A stretch of DNA of 8,932 bases from JBJXHB01 sp046160725 (GTDB lineage: Bacteria; Pseudomonadota; Gammaproteobacteria; Burkholderiales; Burkholderiaceae_C): positions 1-8,932 of the forward strand of contig JBJXHB010000033.1 of the NCBI GenBank assembly GCA_046160725.1, written 5' to 3'. The translations under genes and the position numbers were made by a program. The notes under the pieces are model-generated. The model did not search any database. It saw only the letters and a program-made list of their open reading frames with translations, and was not told the origin of the DNA. Of this stretch, positions 1-6,397 are shown piece after piece (the first letter of the stretch is position 1; the number at the start of each line of letters is the position of its first letter).

Positions 1-72
1 CTGGGCCCAGGCCGGCCGCACCCCGACGGCCAGACCGCCGATGGGCAACGAGAGGATGGTTCGACGCCGCAT
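1..72 (-). CDS. Exported protein, N-terminal fragment (signal peptide only)
   Basis: Only the first 24 codons lie in the window; the gene continues past base 1. They read as a classic export signal: a basic start (MRRRTIL), a hydrophobic stretch (LSLPIGGLAVGV) and a cleavage-like end (PAWAQ, cut after AWA). The arginine run RRRTIL also loosely resembles a Tat twin-arginine motif. The ATG at 72 is supported by a strong AAGGAG ribosome binding site seven bases upstream. The gene lies in the same direction as the crotonase gene and 173 bases downstream of it, so the two may be co-transcribed. Bug/TctC binding proteins in Burkholderiales often begin like this, but many other periplasmic proteins do too. 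No mature-protein residues are visible, so no function is assigned. Confidence 0.7.
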   Translation of the reverse strand, partial: MRRRTILSLPIGGLAVGVRPAWAQ

Positions 73-79
73 GCGCTGA

Positions 80-85
80 CTCCTT
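80..85 (-). promoter_or_regulatory. Shine-Dalgarno site of the left-edge exported protein
   Basis: AAGGAG on the minus strand, with seven bases between it and the ATG that starts at 72. It matches the anti-Shine-Dalgarno core well and fixes the start of the partial gene, which has too few codons here to be judged otherwise. Confidence 0.7.
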
Positions 86-184
86 CGACACGGGCGCCGG
101 GCGGCGCCGCTGTCCGGGCATTCTGGAGATCGCCATGCGACGCGGCATTTGATTCTCGGCAACGGCGCATTGCGTTTTCGAGAA

Positions 185-237
185 GGCCCATCGACCGGAA
201 TGGGCCATCGGCCAGGGCTATCCGTACGGCCCCTGGC
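185..237 (-). terminator. Two tandem hairpins downstream of the crotonase gene
   Basis: Two perfect inverted repeats lie just beyond the crotonase stop codon at 246. The first seen by transcription on the minus strand has 7-base arms at 211-217 and 231-237 (GCCAGGG / CCCTGGC); its loop contains the self-complementary CCGTACGG. The second has 7-base arms at 185-191 and 200-206 (GGCCCAT / ATGGGCC) around an 8-base loop. No T-tract follows either hairpin, so an intrinsic terminator is not proven. They may slow polymerase or protect the 3' end. The rest of the 73-245 gap shows no convincing promoter. Confidence 0.35.
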
Positions 238-245
238 GGCGGCGC

Positions 246-1127
246 CTATTCGAACCCGGGCTCCTCGCCGAAAGGCAGCACCGGCAGGCCGGCGCTGACG
301 CGGTCCGGCCAGACCGCCGGGCGCTTGTCGAGGAAGGCGCCGATGCCCTCGCGCGCGTCGGCACTGCGGCCGCGGGCCTGGATGGCGCGGCTGTCGATGC
401 GGTGGGCCTGCATCGGATGCTCGGCACCGGCCATGCGCCACAGCATCTGGCGCGTCAGGGCCACCGACACCGGCGCCGCGTTGTCGGCGAACTCGCGCGC
501 CAGCGCGCGCGCCGCGGGCAGCAGGTCGGCGGGCGCATGCAACGAGCGCACCAGGCCGCGGTCCAGCGCCTCCTGCGCGTTGAACACCCGGCCGCTGAAG
601 CACCACTCCAGCGCCGCCTGCATGCCCACCAGCCGCGGCAGGAACCAGCTCGACGCCGCCTCCATGGTGATGCCGCGCCGCGCGAAGACAAAGCCGAAGC
701 GGGCGTCGGTGCTGGCCATGCGGATGTCCATCGGCAGCTGCATGGTCATGCCGATGCCGACCGCAGCGCCGTTGATGGCGCCGATCACCGGCTTGAGGCT
801 GCGATAGATGCGCAGCGTCACCAGGCCGCCGCCGTCGCGGTAGGTGTCGCCGACCTTGGTCTCCTCGCGCCGAGCCTCGTCGCGCGCGGCGTAGTCGAAG
901 GTCTTGCCGCCGCTGGACAGGTCGGCGCCGGCGCAGAAGGCCCGGCCGGCACCGGTGACGATCACCGCGCGCACCGCGTCGTCGGCGTCGGTGTGGTCGA
1001 AGGCGGCGATCATCTCGTCGCGCATCTGGGTGTTGAAGGCGTTCAGCTTGTCCGGTCGGTTCAGCGTGATGGTGGCAATGGCGCCGGCCACGTCCAGGGT
1101 CAGGGTCTCGAAGGCGGGCATGGTCAT
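246..1127 (-). CDS. Enoyl-CoA hydratase/isomerase (crotonase) family protein, possibly a delta3-delta2-enoyl-CoA isomerase
   Basis: A 293-residue cytoplasmic crotonase-fold enzyme acting on an acyl-CoA. The family signature is clear: substrate-binding N-terminal strand ITLNRPDKLNAF (20-31), the first oxyanion-hole region AFCAGADLSSG (63-73) and the second AINGAAVGIGM (117-127). By motif alignment with rat enoyl-CoA hydratase, the two catalytic glutamates (E144, E164) correspond here to T128 and F148, so ordinary hydration is doubtful. E156 in ITMEAASSWFLPRL sits where delta3-delta2-enoyl-CoA isomerases of the ECI2 type carry their single catalytic glutamate. This alignment was made by eye. 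The ATG at 1127 is chosen because it begins the recognisable domain (MTMPAFETLTLDV). The frame stays open upstream to 1412, but that extension is low-complexity and would overlap the divergent DUF2889 gene. The ribosome binding site is weak. About 40 residues after the fold form a C-terminal tail ending in GEEPGFE. Confidence 0.85.
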   Translation of the reverse strand: MTMPAFETLTLDVAGAIATITLNRPDKLNAFNTQMRDEMIAAFDHTDADDAVRAVIVTGAGRAFCAGADLSSGGKTFDYAARDEARREETKVGDTYRDGGGLVTLRIYRSLKPVIGAINGAAVGIGMTMQLPMDIRMASTDARFGFVFARRGITMEAASSWFLPRLVGMQAALEWCFSGRVFNAQEALDRGLVRSLHAPADLLPAARALAREFADNAAPVSVALTRQMLWRMAGAEHPMQAHRIDSRAIQARGRSADAREGIGAFLDKRPAVWPDRVSAGLPVLPFGEEPGFE

Positions 1128-1254
1128 GGCGTCGGGTTCTGATGGGCGGGAATGCGGGCCGATGATGCGACGGCGCGGCGCGGGCGCCGACCGGCAGATT
1201 CCCGAACCGACCCGACAATCGCCGCCATGCATCCCACCGCCCAGGACCGACCCC
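1128..1254. promoter_or_regulatory. Divergent intergenic region between crotonase and DUF2889 genes
   Basis: These 127 bases separate two genes read in opposite directions, so promoters for both are expected here. No good sigma70 hexamer pair is visible; the region is GC-rich apart from GACAAT at 1214-1219. GGTTC (1135-1139) and GAACC (1204-1208) form a widely spaced inverted pair near the two ends, too short to call an operator. An AGGA at 1243-1246 is the likely ribosome binding site of the plus-strand gene. Confidence 0.3.
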
Positions 1255-1904
1255 ATGCGCAGCCCCGGTGAAGACCTCCATGCCGGACTCGACACCGGCT
1301 GGATCCTGCCCGAGCACGATGCCCGCACCGCCGTGCACACGCGCAGCATCGTCTGCCGCAGCTTCCGGCGCGACGACGGCGGCTTCGACATCGACGCCCG
1401 CTTCGTCGACACCCGGGCCTTTGCGTATCACAGCACCTGGCGCGGCGACTGCGAAGCCGGCGCGGCGCTGCACCACATGCAGATCCGCGTCACCATCGAC
1501 CGCAAGCGCACCATCCTGGCGCTGCACGCGGCGATGCCCGCCACGCCCTACGACACCTGCCCGTCGGTGCAGGCGAACTTCCAGCGCCTGGTCGGCTTGT
1601 CGCTGGCCCGGGGCTTCCGCAAGGCGATGCGCGAGCGCATCGGCGGCGGCGAGGGCTGTACCCACGTGCTGGCGCTGATGGACGCGGTGTCGGCAGCGGC
1701 CGTGCAGACCATCGTCTCCACCGGTCATGCCGCCGGGCAGAGCGACACCACCCGGCGCCGCGGCGTCTACGGCCTGGACGAGCTGGAGAACACCTGCTGG
1801 TCCTACCGCAGCGAGAGCCCGATCCTGCTGCGCATGCGCGAGATGGCCGATGCGCAGGCGGCCGCGCCCACCGCCCCCCCACCCCACCCACCTGGAGCCC
1901 CGTC

Positions 1905-1908
<4 letters not shown>
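1255..1908 (+). CDS. DUF2889 family protein of unknown function
   Basis: A 217-residue soluble protein with no signal peptide or membrane segment. It matches the DUF2889 family as I know it: an N-terminal region with D52 and Y59 (RFVDTRAFAYHS), then LHHMQIRVTID (72-82), TPYDTCPSVQ (98-107), VGLSLARGF (113-121) and the family hallmark GCTH (134-137) followed by LALMDAVSAAAVQT. Near the end comes DELENTCWSYRSESP (175-189). Conserved C102, C135, H137 and C181 could be metal or redox ligands, but this is inference; no activity is established for the family that I can cite. The ATG at 1255 has an AGGA eight bases upstream; the open frame before it is only the antisense of the crotonase gene. Residues 200-217 are Ala/Pro-rich and probably disordered. 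The stop overlaps the SDR start by four bases (ATGA), so the two proteins are probably translationally coupled. Confidence 0.8.
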
Positions 1909-2713
<805 letters not shown>

Positions 2714-2714
<1 letters not shown>

Positions 2715-2732
2715 GGCGGGCCTGGTCCGCCT
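2714..2732. terminator. Hairpin between convergent SDR and MarR genes
   Basis: AGGCGG (2714-2719) and CCGCCT (2727-2732) form a perfect 6-base stem with a 7-base loop. It fills the 16-base gap between the SDR stop (TGA, 2712-2714) and the MarR stop (TAG on the minus strand, 2731-2733). Its position between convergent stops suggests a shared bidirectional termination or 3'-end stabilising element. There is no T-tract on either side. Confidence 0.4.
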
Positions 2733-3246
2733 ACCGGGTGCGTGACCCCGGGGACGGCCGCGACTCCTCGATCATCGCCGTCGCTTCGGCGGACAGGGCC
2801 TCCATCGCCTTGCCGAAGACCTGATAGTCCTCGTCGCTGAGGCAACCGCGCAGGCGCGCCTGGCGAGCCTGTGAGCCGACGATGCCCAGGCGCAGGATGT
2901 CCACGCCGGCGGCCGTGACCGACAGCCGCTGGCGCCTTCGGTCAGCCAGGTCGCTGTCCATCGCGATCAAGCCCTTGTCCACCAGCTCGTAGCTGGCGCG
3001 GCTGACCTGGCTGTGGTCCAGCCGCGTGGCCGATGCCACCTGTCCCGAGGTGCTGGGCCCCAGCCGGTTCAGCATGACCAGCACCCGCCACTGGCGGCTC
3101 GACAACCCCAGTTCCTGGCCCACCGCGCCTTCCACCACCCGAGCCAGCAACTGGGACAGCACCGACACCCGAAACGTGATCAGTTCCTCGGGTTCATGGC
3201 GGCGCAGGGCAGACGCGCTGATCGGTTTGGCTTTTTTATTTGTCAC
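2731..3246 (-). CDS. MarR-family winged-helix transcriptional regulator
   Basis: A 171-residue DNA-binding protein, normally a dimer and often a repressor released by a small aromatic or carboxylate ligand. The MarR fold is visible: helix LITFRVSVLSQLLARVVEG (22-40), LSSRQWRVLVMLNRLGP (48-64), the helix-turn-helix SGQVASATRLDHSQVSRA (67-84), YELVDKGLI, and the wing DLADRRRQRLSVTAAG (99-114), matching the family D-x-R-R...LT pattern. A C-terminal dimerisation helix follows. No in-frame ATG lies near the domain start, so a GTG at 3246 is chosen; it gives the normal family length, but its ribosome binding site is weak and an upstream start cannot be excluded. The first codons (TNKKAK) are AT-rich, unlike the rest. 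It is divergent from the Bug-CoA-transferase-lyase-hydrolase operon 72 bases away and is the obvious candidate regulator of it and of itself. Confidence 0.88.
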   Translation of the reverse strand: MTNKKAKPISASALRRHEPEELITFRVSVLSQLLARVVEGAVGQELGLSSRQWRVLVMLNRLGPSTSGQVASATRLDHSQVSRASYELVDKGLIAMDSDLADRRRQRLSVTAAGVDILRLGIVGSQARQARLRGCLSDEDYQVFGKAMEALSAEATAMIEESRPSPGSRTR

Positions 3247-3250
3247 GGCA

Positions 3251-3270
3251 ATACTTGCTGTAGCACATAA
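3251..3270. promoter_or_regulatory. Candidate MarR operator (imperfect palindrome)
   Basis: A 20-base imperfect palindrome, with 6 of 9 paired positions matching around a GT centre. The core is TGCT-GT-AGCA (3256-3265). It lies in the AT-rich island between marR and the Bug gene, and its size is typical of a MarR-dimer site. It overlaps the -35 of the plus-strand promoter candidate and the likely transcription start of the marR candidate. A second, weaker palindrome, TTGTCACGGCAA (3240-3251), spans the marR GTG. Confidence 0.35.
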
Positions 3271-3283
3271 AAGAAAATATCCT
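3255..3283 (+). promoter_or_regulatory. Candidate promoter of the Bug-CaiB-CitE-SGNH operon
   Basis: TTGCTG (3255-3260) and TATCCT (3278-3283) are spaced by 17 bases, within an AT-rich island unusual for this DNA. The match to the sigma70 consensus is modest (3/6 and 4/6). Transcription would start near 3290 and give a leader of about 28 bases containing the GGAG ribosome binding site. Confidence 0.35.
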
Positions 3284-3302
3284 CGGGGCTGCGTCGACCC
3301 AA
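3274..3302 (-). promoter_or_regulatory. Candidate promoter of the MarR gene
   Basis: On the minus strand, TTGGGT (3302-3297) and TATTTT (3279-3274) are 17 bases apart. It overlaps the plus-strand promoter candidate, so one bound regulator dimer at 3251-3270 could block both directions. The -35 match is weak (3/6). Confidence 0.3.
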
Positions 3303-3318
3303 CCCTTCGGAGACTTCC

Positions 3319-4287
3319 ATGCATTCTGCGCTGCGCCGTACCCTCCTGATGGCGGCACTGCTGCCCTCCATCACGCTGCCTGCCCATGCCGACAACTACC
3401 CCAGCAAGCCCATCACCCTGGTGGTGACGCAGGGCACGGGCTCAGGCAGCGACGTCACGGCCCGCCTGTTGGCGGGCTACCTGGGACCGGTGCTGGGCCA
3501 GTCGGTGGTGGTCGAGAACCGCGCGGGCGCCTCCGGCATCATCGGCCACCAGTCGGTGGCGCGGGCGGCGGCAGACGGCTACACGCTGCTCTTCACCTCC
3601 ACCGCGGGCCTCTTCGTGGTGCCGGTGATGAATCCGGCCGCCCAGTACAGCCTGGCCGACTACGTGCCCGTGGCGCCGATCATGCGCGCGCCCTTTGCGG
3701 TGCTGGTGGCGAACACGCCGACCGCGCCCAAGACCATGGCCGAGTTGATCACCGCGATTCGCAGCAAGCCACAGAGCTACGCGTCGGCCGGCATCGGCAC
3801 CATGACCCACCTGGGCACCGAGCTGGTGCTGCGCCGGGCGGGCGTGCAGGCCACGCACATTCCCTACAAGGGCAGCGGTGCCGCGCTCACGGACCTGATC
3901 GGCGGTCAGGTGCTGTTCGCCACGGACTCCCTCACGGCGGCCATGGCCCACATCAAGGGCGGCCGCCTGCGCGCCCTGGCCACCACGGACCTCGCGCGCG
4001 AGGGGTCCTTGCCCGACGTGCCCACCTTGGGCGAGGTGGGCCTGAGCGGGGTGCAGGTGGCGGCCATCGGCGGCCTTTTCGCACCCAAGGGCACGCCCAA
4101 GGAGGTGGTGGACAAGGTCTCCGCCGCCGTTGCCAAGGTTCTGGCCAACCCGGACGTGGCGCAGCGCTTTGCCGCTGTGGAGACGGATCCGCTGAAGGTG
4201 ACGATTCCCGCCTTCAATGACCTGCTGCGCAAGGAGGCGGAGGTCTGGAGCCCGCTGGTCCGCCAGCTTGGCCTGAAGCAGGAATGA
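3319..4287 (+). CDS. Bug/TctC-family periplasmic solute-binding protein
   Basis: A 322-residue tripartite-tricarboxylate-transporter-type binding protein, the usual length. Residues 1-24 are a Sec signal peptide (basic MHSALRR, a hydrophobic core, cleavage after AHA), so the mature protein starts at D25 in the periplasm. Family motifs follow in order: YPSKPITLVVT (27-37), GSDVTARLL (43-51), LGQSVVVENRAGASGIIG (59-76), VARAAADGYTLLFTS (80-94), THIPYKGSGAALTDLIGGQV (179-198), LATTDLAREGSLPDVPTLGE (220-239) and LFAPKGTP (253-260). Such proteins bind small carboxylates or related acids. The ATG has GGAG six bases upstream. It is the first gene of a four-gene overlapping operon; its stop overlaps the CoA-transferase start by four bases. 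No TctA/TctB membrane genes are nearby, so it either uses permease subunits encoded elsewhere or acts as a sensor protein. The ligand cannot be read from the sequence. Confidence 0.92.
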   Translation: MHSALRRTLLMAALLPSITLPAHADNYPSKPITLVVTQGTGSGSDVTARLLAGYLGPVLGQSVVVENRAGASGIIGHQSVARAAADGYTLLFTSTAGLFVVPVMNPAAQYSLADYVPVAPIMRAPFAVLVANTPTAPKTMAELITAIRSKPQSYASAGIGTMTHLGTELVLRRAGVQATHIPYKGSGAALTDLIGGQVLFATDSLTAAMAHIKGGRLRALATTDLAREGSLPDVPTLGEVGLSGVQVAAIGGLFAPKGTPKEVVDKVSAAVAKVLANPDVAQRFAAVETDPLKVTIPAFNDLLRKEAEVWSPLVRQLGLKQE

Positions 4288-5534
4288 GCGCCGATCAGTC
4301 CCTGCCGGCCCAGCCCCTGCAGCCGGCCGCCACGGGCCCCTTGCAGGGCGTGCGCGTGGTGGACCTGTCCCGCCTGGTCGCCGGCAACATGCTGACGCTC
4401 CAGCTGGGAGACTTCGGCGCCGATGTCATCAAGGTCGAGGCTGCGGGCTCGGGCGACACGCTGCGCGAGTGGCGCGAGACCCATGCCGACTTTCCCGGCG
4501 GTTTCGACGGCTGGTGGCGCACCTATGCCCGCAACAAGCGCAGCCTGGCGCTGGATCTGCGTCATGCAGAGGCGGCGGGCTGGCTGCGCCGACTGATCGC
4601 CACCGCCCAGGTGCTGGTGGAGAGCTTCCGCCCCGGTACGCTGGAGGCCATGGGGCTGGCGCCCGATGCCTTGCTGGCCGACAACCCGGGCCTGGTGATC
4701 GTGCGCCTGTCGGGCTGGGGGCAGAGCGGCCCCTACCGCGAGCTGCCCGGCTTCGGCAGCCTGATCGAAGGTTTCAGCGGCTTTGCCCACAAGCACCGGG
4801 GCGGCAGCGGTGCGCCGCAGTTGCCCAACCTGGCCATGGCCGACATGGTCACGGGCATCACCGGCGCCTTTGCCACGCTGACAGCCCTGCGCGAGGTCGA
4901 AGTGCGTGGCGGACGCGGCCAGGTCGTGGACCTGTCGCTGCTGGAGCCCATGCTGGCCATCATGGGCCCCGATGTCAGCGCCTACGCGGCCACGGGCGTG
5001 GACGCAGAGCCCGGCCGCAAGATCGCATCGCCACGCGGCAGCTACCGTTGCCGCGACGGGCTGTGGGTGTCCATGAGCGGCTCGACCGACACCATGGCGC
5101 GCCGGGTCTTCGAAGCCATCGGCCAGGGCCCGCTGTTCGACGACCCGCGCTTTGCGACCAACGCGGCGCGCCTGGCCCACGATGAAGAACTGGACGCCCT
5201 GGTGGCTGGCTTCATTGCAGGCCTCACGCAGGCCGAGTGCCTGGCGCTGTTCCGCCAGCATGGCGTGACGGTGGGGCCGGTGTACGCGCCGCCGCAGCTG
5301 CTGGCCGACCCGCATGTGGCGCAACGGGGCGTGTATGTCCGGCTGGACGGCGGCGATGGCCACCGGCCCACGGTGATGCACCAGGTCACACCGCGATTGC
5401 AGGGCACGCCGGGCAGCATCCGGCGTGCGGCGCCGCAGCGCGGTCAGCACACACAGGAGCTGCTGCAGGAGCTGGGAGCCACAGCCGCCCAGTGCGCCGC
5501 CCTGCAGCGTCAAGGAGCCATTGAATGCCCGTGA
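4284..5534 (+). CDS. CaiB/BaiF (class III) CoA-transferase
   Basis: A 416-residue cytoplasmic enzyme that moves CoA from a donor thioester (often succinyl-CoA or acetyl-CoA) to a carboxylic acid through an enzyme-bound aspartyl mixed anhydride. Family features: LQGVRVVDLSRLVAGNMLTL (20-39), LGDFGADVIKVE (41-52), RNKRSLALDLR (83-93), VESFRPGTLEAMGL (112-125), the catalytic aspartate D187 in LAMADMVTG (183-191), and the C-terminal GVTVGPVYAPPQLLADPHV (near 330-350). The length is normal for the family. The ATG overlaps the Bug stop (ATGA); AGGA lies directly against it, too close for normal initiation, so translational coupling is likely. The gene runs 10 bases into the lyase gene. Pairing with a CitE-like lyase recalls known routes in which an itaconate-, citramalate- or malate-type acid is made into a CoA ester before cleavage; the actual acid is not known. 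Confidence 0.92.
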   Translation: MSADQSLPAQPLQPAATGPLQGVRVVDLSRLVAGNMLTLQLGDFGADVIKVEAAGSGDTLREWRETHADFPGGFDGWWRTYARNKRSLALDLRHAEAAGWLRRLIATAQVLVESFRPGTLEAMGLAPDALLADNPGLVIVRLSGWGQSGPYRELPGFGSLIEGFSGFAHKHRGGSGAPQLPNLAMADMVTGITGAFATLTALREVEVRGGRGQVVDLSLLEPMLAIMGPDVSAYAATGVDAEPGRKIASPRGSYRCRDGLWVSMSGSTDTMARRVFEAIGQGPLFDDPRFATNAARLAHDEELDALVAGFIAGLTQAECLALFRQHGVTVGPVYAPPQLLADPHVAQRGVYVRLDGGDGHRPTVMHQVTPRLQGTPGSIRRAAPQRGQHTQELLQELGATAAQCAALQRQGAIECP

Positions 5535-6397
5535 AGCCTGGCCTGAAGCAGCTGCGTTCGTTGCTCTTCCTGCCCGCAACGGCCGACCACCTGCTGGCCA
5601 AGGCCACCGAGCGCGGCGCCGATGCGCTGGTGGTGGACCTTGAAGATTCCATCCCTCCTGATCGCAAGGCCGCGGCCCGTCCCATGGCGCAGGCGGCCGT
5701 GCGGCAGCTGGCCGCGCGCGGCGCCACCGTCATCCTGCGCGTGAACAGCGAGCCGGCCCTGTGGCAGCAAGACCTGCAGGACATGCCCTTGCATGACCTG
5801 GCGGCCGTCATGCTGCCCAAGGTGGAGACGCCGGCTCAGGTGGACGCCTTTGCGCGAGCGTTGGCCGCCCACAGGGCGGCTGCCGGCCACCATGACCCGC
5901 AGCCAACGCCTGTCGCGGCCTTGCTGGAGACGCCGCGCGGCGTGCTGGCGGCGATGCAGGTCGCATCCCATCCGGCGCTGTGCGCCCTGGGCTTCGGCGC
6001 CGAGGACTATGCCGGCGCCCTGGGCGTGCCGCCCGAGCCCGCTGCGCTGACATGGCCGGCGCACCAGGTGCTGACCTGCGCACATGCCCATGGGCTGGCG
6101 TGCTGGGGCCTGGCGGGCAGCATCGCGGTCGTGGACGATGTGGCCGGCTTCGAGCAGACCGTGCGCGCCGGCCGTGCGATGGGATTCACCGGCTCGGTCT
6201 GCATCCACCCGCGACAGGTGCCCATCGTCAACCGCGGCTTCTCGCCCACCGCCGACGAGCGCGCCTGGGCTGCGCGTGTGGTGGCCGCCGACGAAGCGGC
6301 CCGCACCGCGGGCCAGGGCGCCGTCCTGCTGGACGGGCGCATGATCGACCGGCCCATCGTCGAGCGGGCGCGCCGCTGGTTGGCGTTCGCCGAATGA
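5525..6397 (+). CDS. HpcH/HpaI-family CoA-ester lyase (CitE-like)
   Basis: A 290-residue cytoplasmic TIM-barrel lyase of the citrate lyase beta/malyl-CoA lyase type, expected to split a 3-hydroxyacyl-CoA into acetyl- or propionyl-CoA and an oxoacid. Motifs: SLLFLPATADHLLAKA (12-27), GADALVVDLEDSI (31-43), the substrate arginine R72 in LRVN, MLPKVETP (96-103), Mg2+-ligand E135 in LLETPRG, Mg2+-ligand D161 in GFGAEDYAGALG, GSVCIHPRQV (223-232) and MIDRP (273-277). The R...E...D order and the 26-residue E-D spacing agree with CitE-like enzymes, and D275 matches the aspartate region used for catalysis in that group. G195 occupies the place of an aspartate common after the AxxAGL segment, a small oddity. 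The start is secure: AAGGAG (5512-5517) precedes the ATG by seven bases, inside the end of the CoA-transferase gene. The stop overlaps the SGNH start by four bases. Substrate candidates are malyl-, citramalyl- or related CoA esters. Confidence 0.88.
   Translation: MPVKPGLKQLRSLLFLPATADHLLAKATERGADALVVDLEDSIPPDRKAAARPMAQAAVRQLAARGATVILRVNSEPALWQQDLQDMPLHDLAAVMLPKVETPAQVDAFARALAAHRAAAGHHDPQPTPVAALLETPRGVLAAMQVASHPALCALGFGAEDYAGALGVPPEPAALTWPAHQVLTCAHAHGLACWGLAGSIAVVDDVAGFEQTVRAGRAMGFTGSVCIHPRQVPIVNRGFSPTADERAWAARVVAADEAARTAGQGAVLLDGRMIDRPIVERARRWLAFAE

Noticed and set aside
1227..1271. Short ATG-started frame (14 codons) before the DUF2889 start
   Set aside because: No ribosome binding site and no recognisable peptide; a leader-peptide role cannot be supported.
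1128..1412. N-terminal extension of the crotonase reading frame upstream of 1127
   Set aside because: It is Arg/Ser/Pro-rich, has no family similarity, and would overlap the divergent DUF2889 gene; it is an open frame caused by high GC content.
4270..5551. 12-base repeat GGCCTGAAGCAG at 4270-4281 and 5540-5551, near two gene junctions
   Set aside because: Both copies are coding in the same frame (GLKQ) in unrelated proteins and use common codons; chance is enough to explain it.
3906..5579. 557-codon minus-strand open frame
   Set aside because: It lies antisense to the CoA-transferase and Bug genes, whose motifs are clear. Its own translation is Ala/Arg/His/Gln-rich with no domain.
5980..6393. 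Upstream extension of the SGNH frame that might have supplied a signal peptide
   Set aside because: It is the lyase gene read in another frame, Arg/Gly-rich and without a hydrophobic segment; the ATG overlapping the lyase stop is the natural start.
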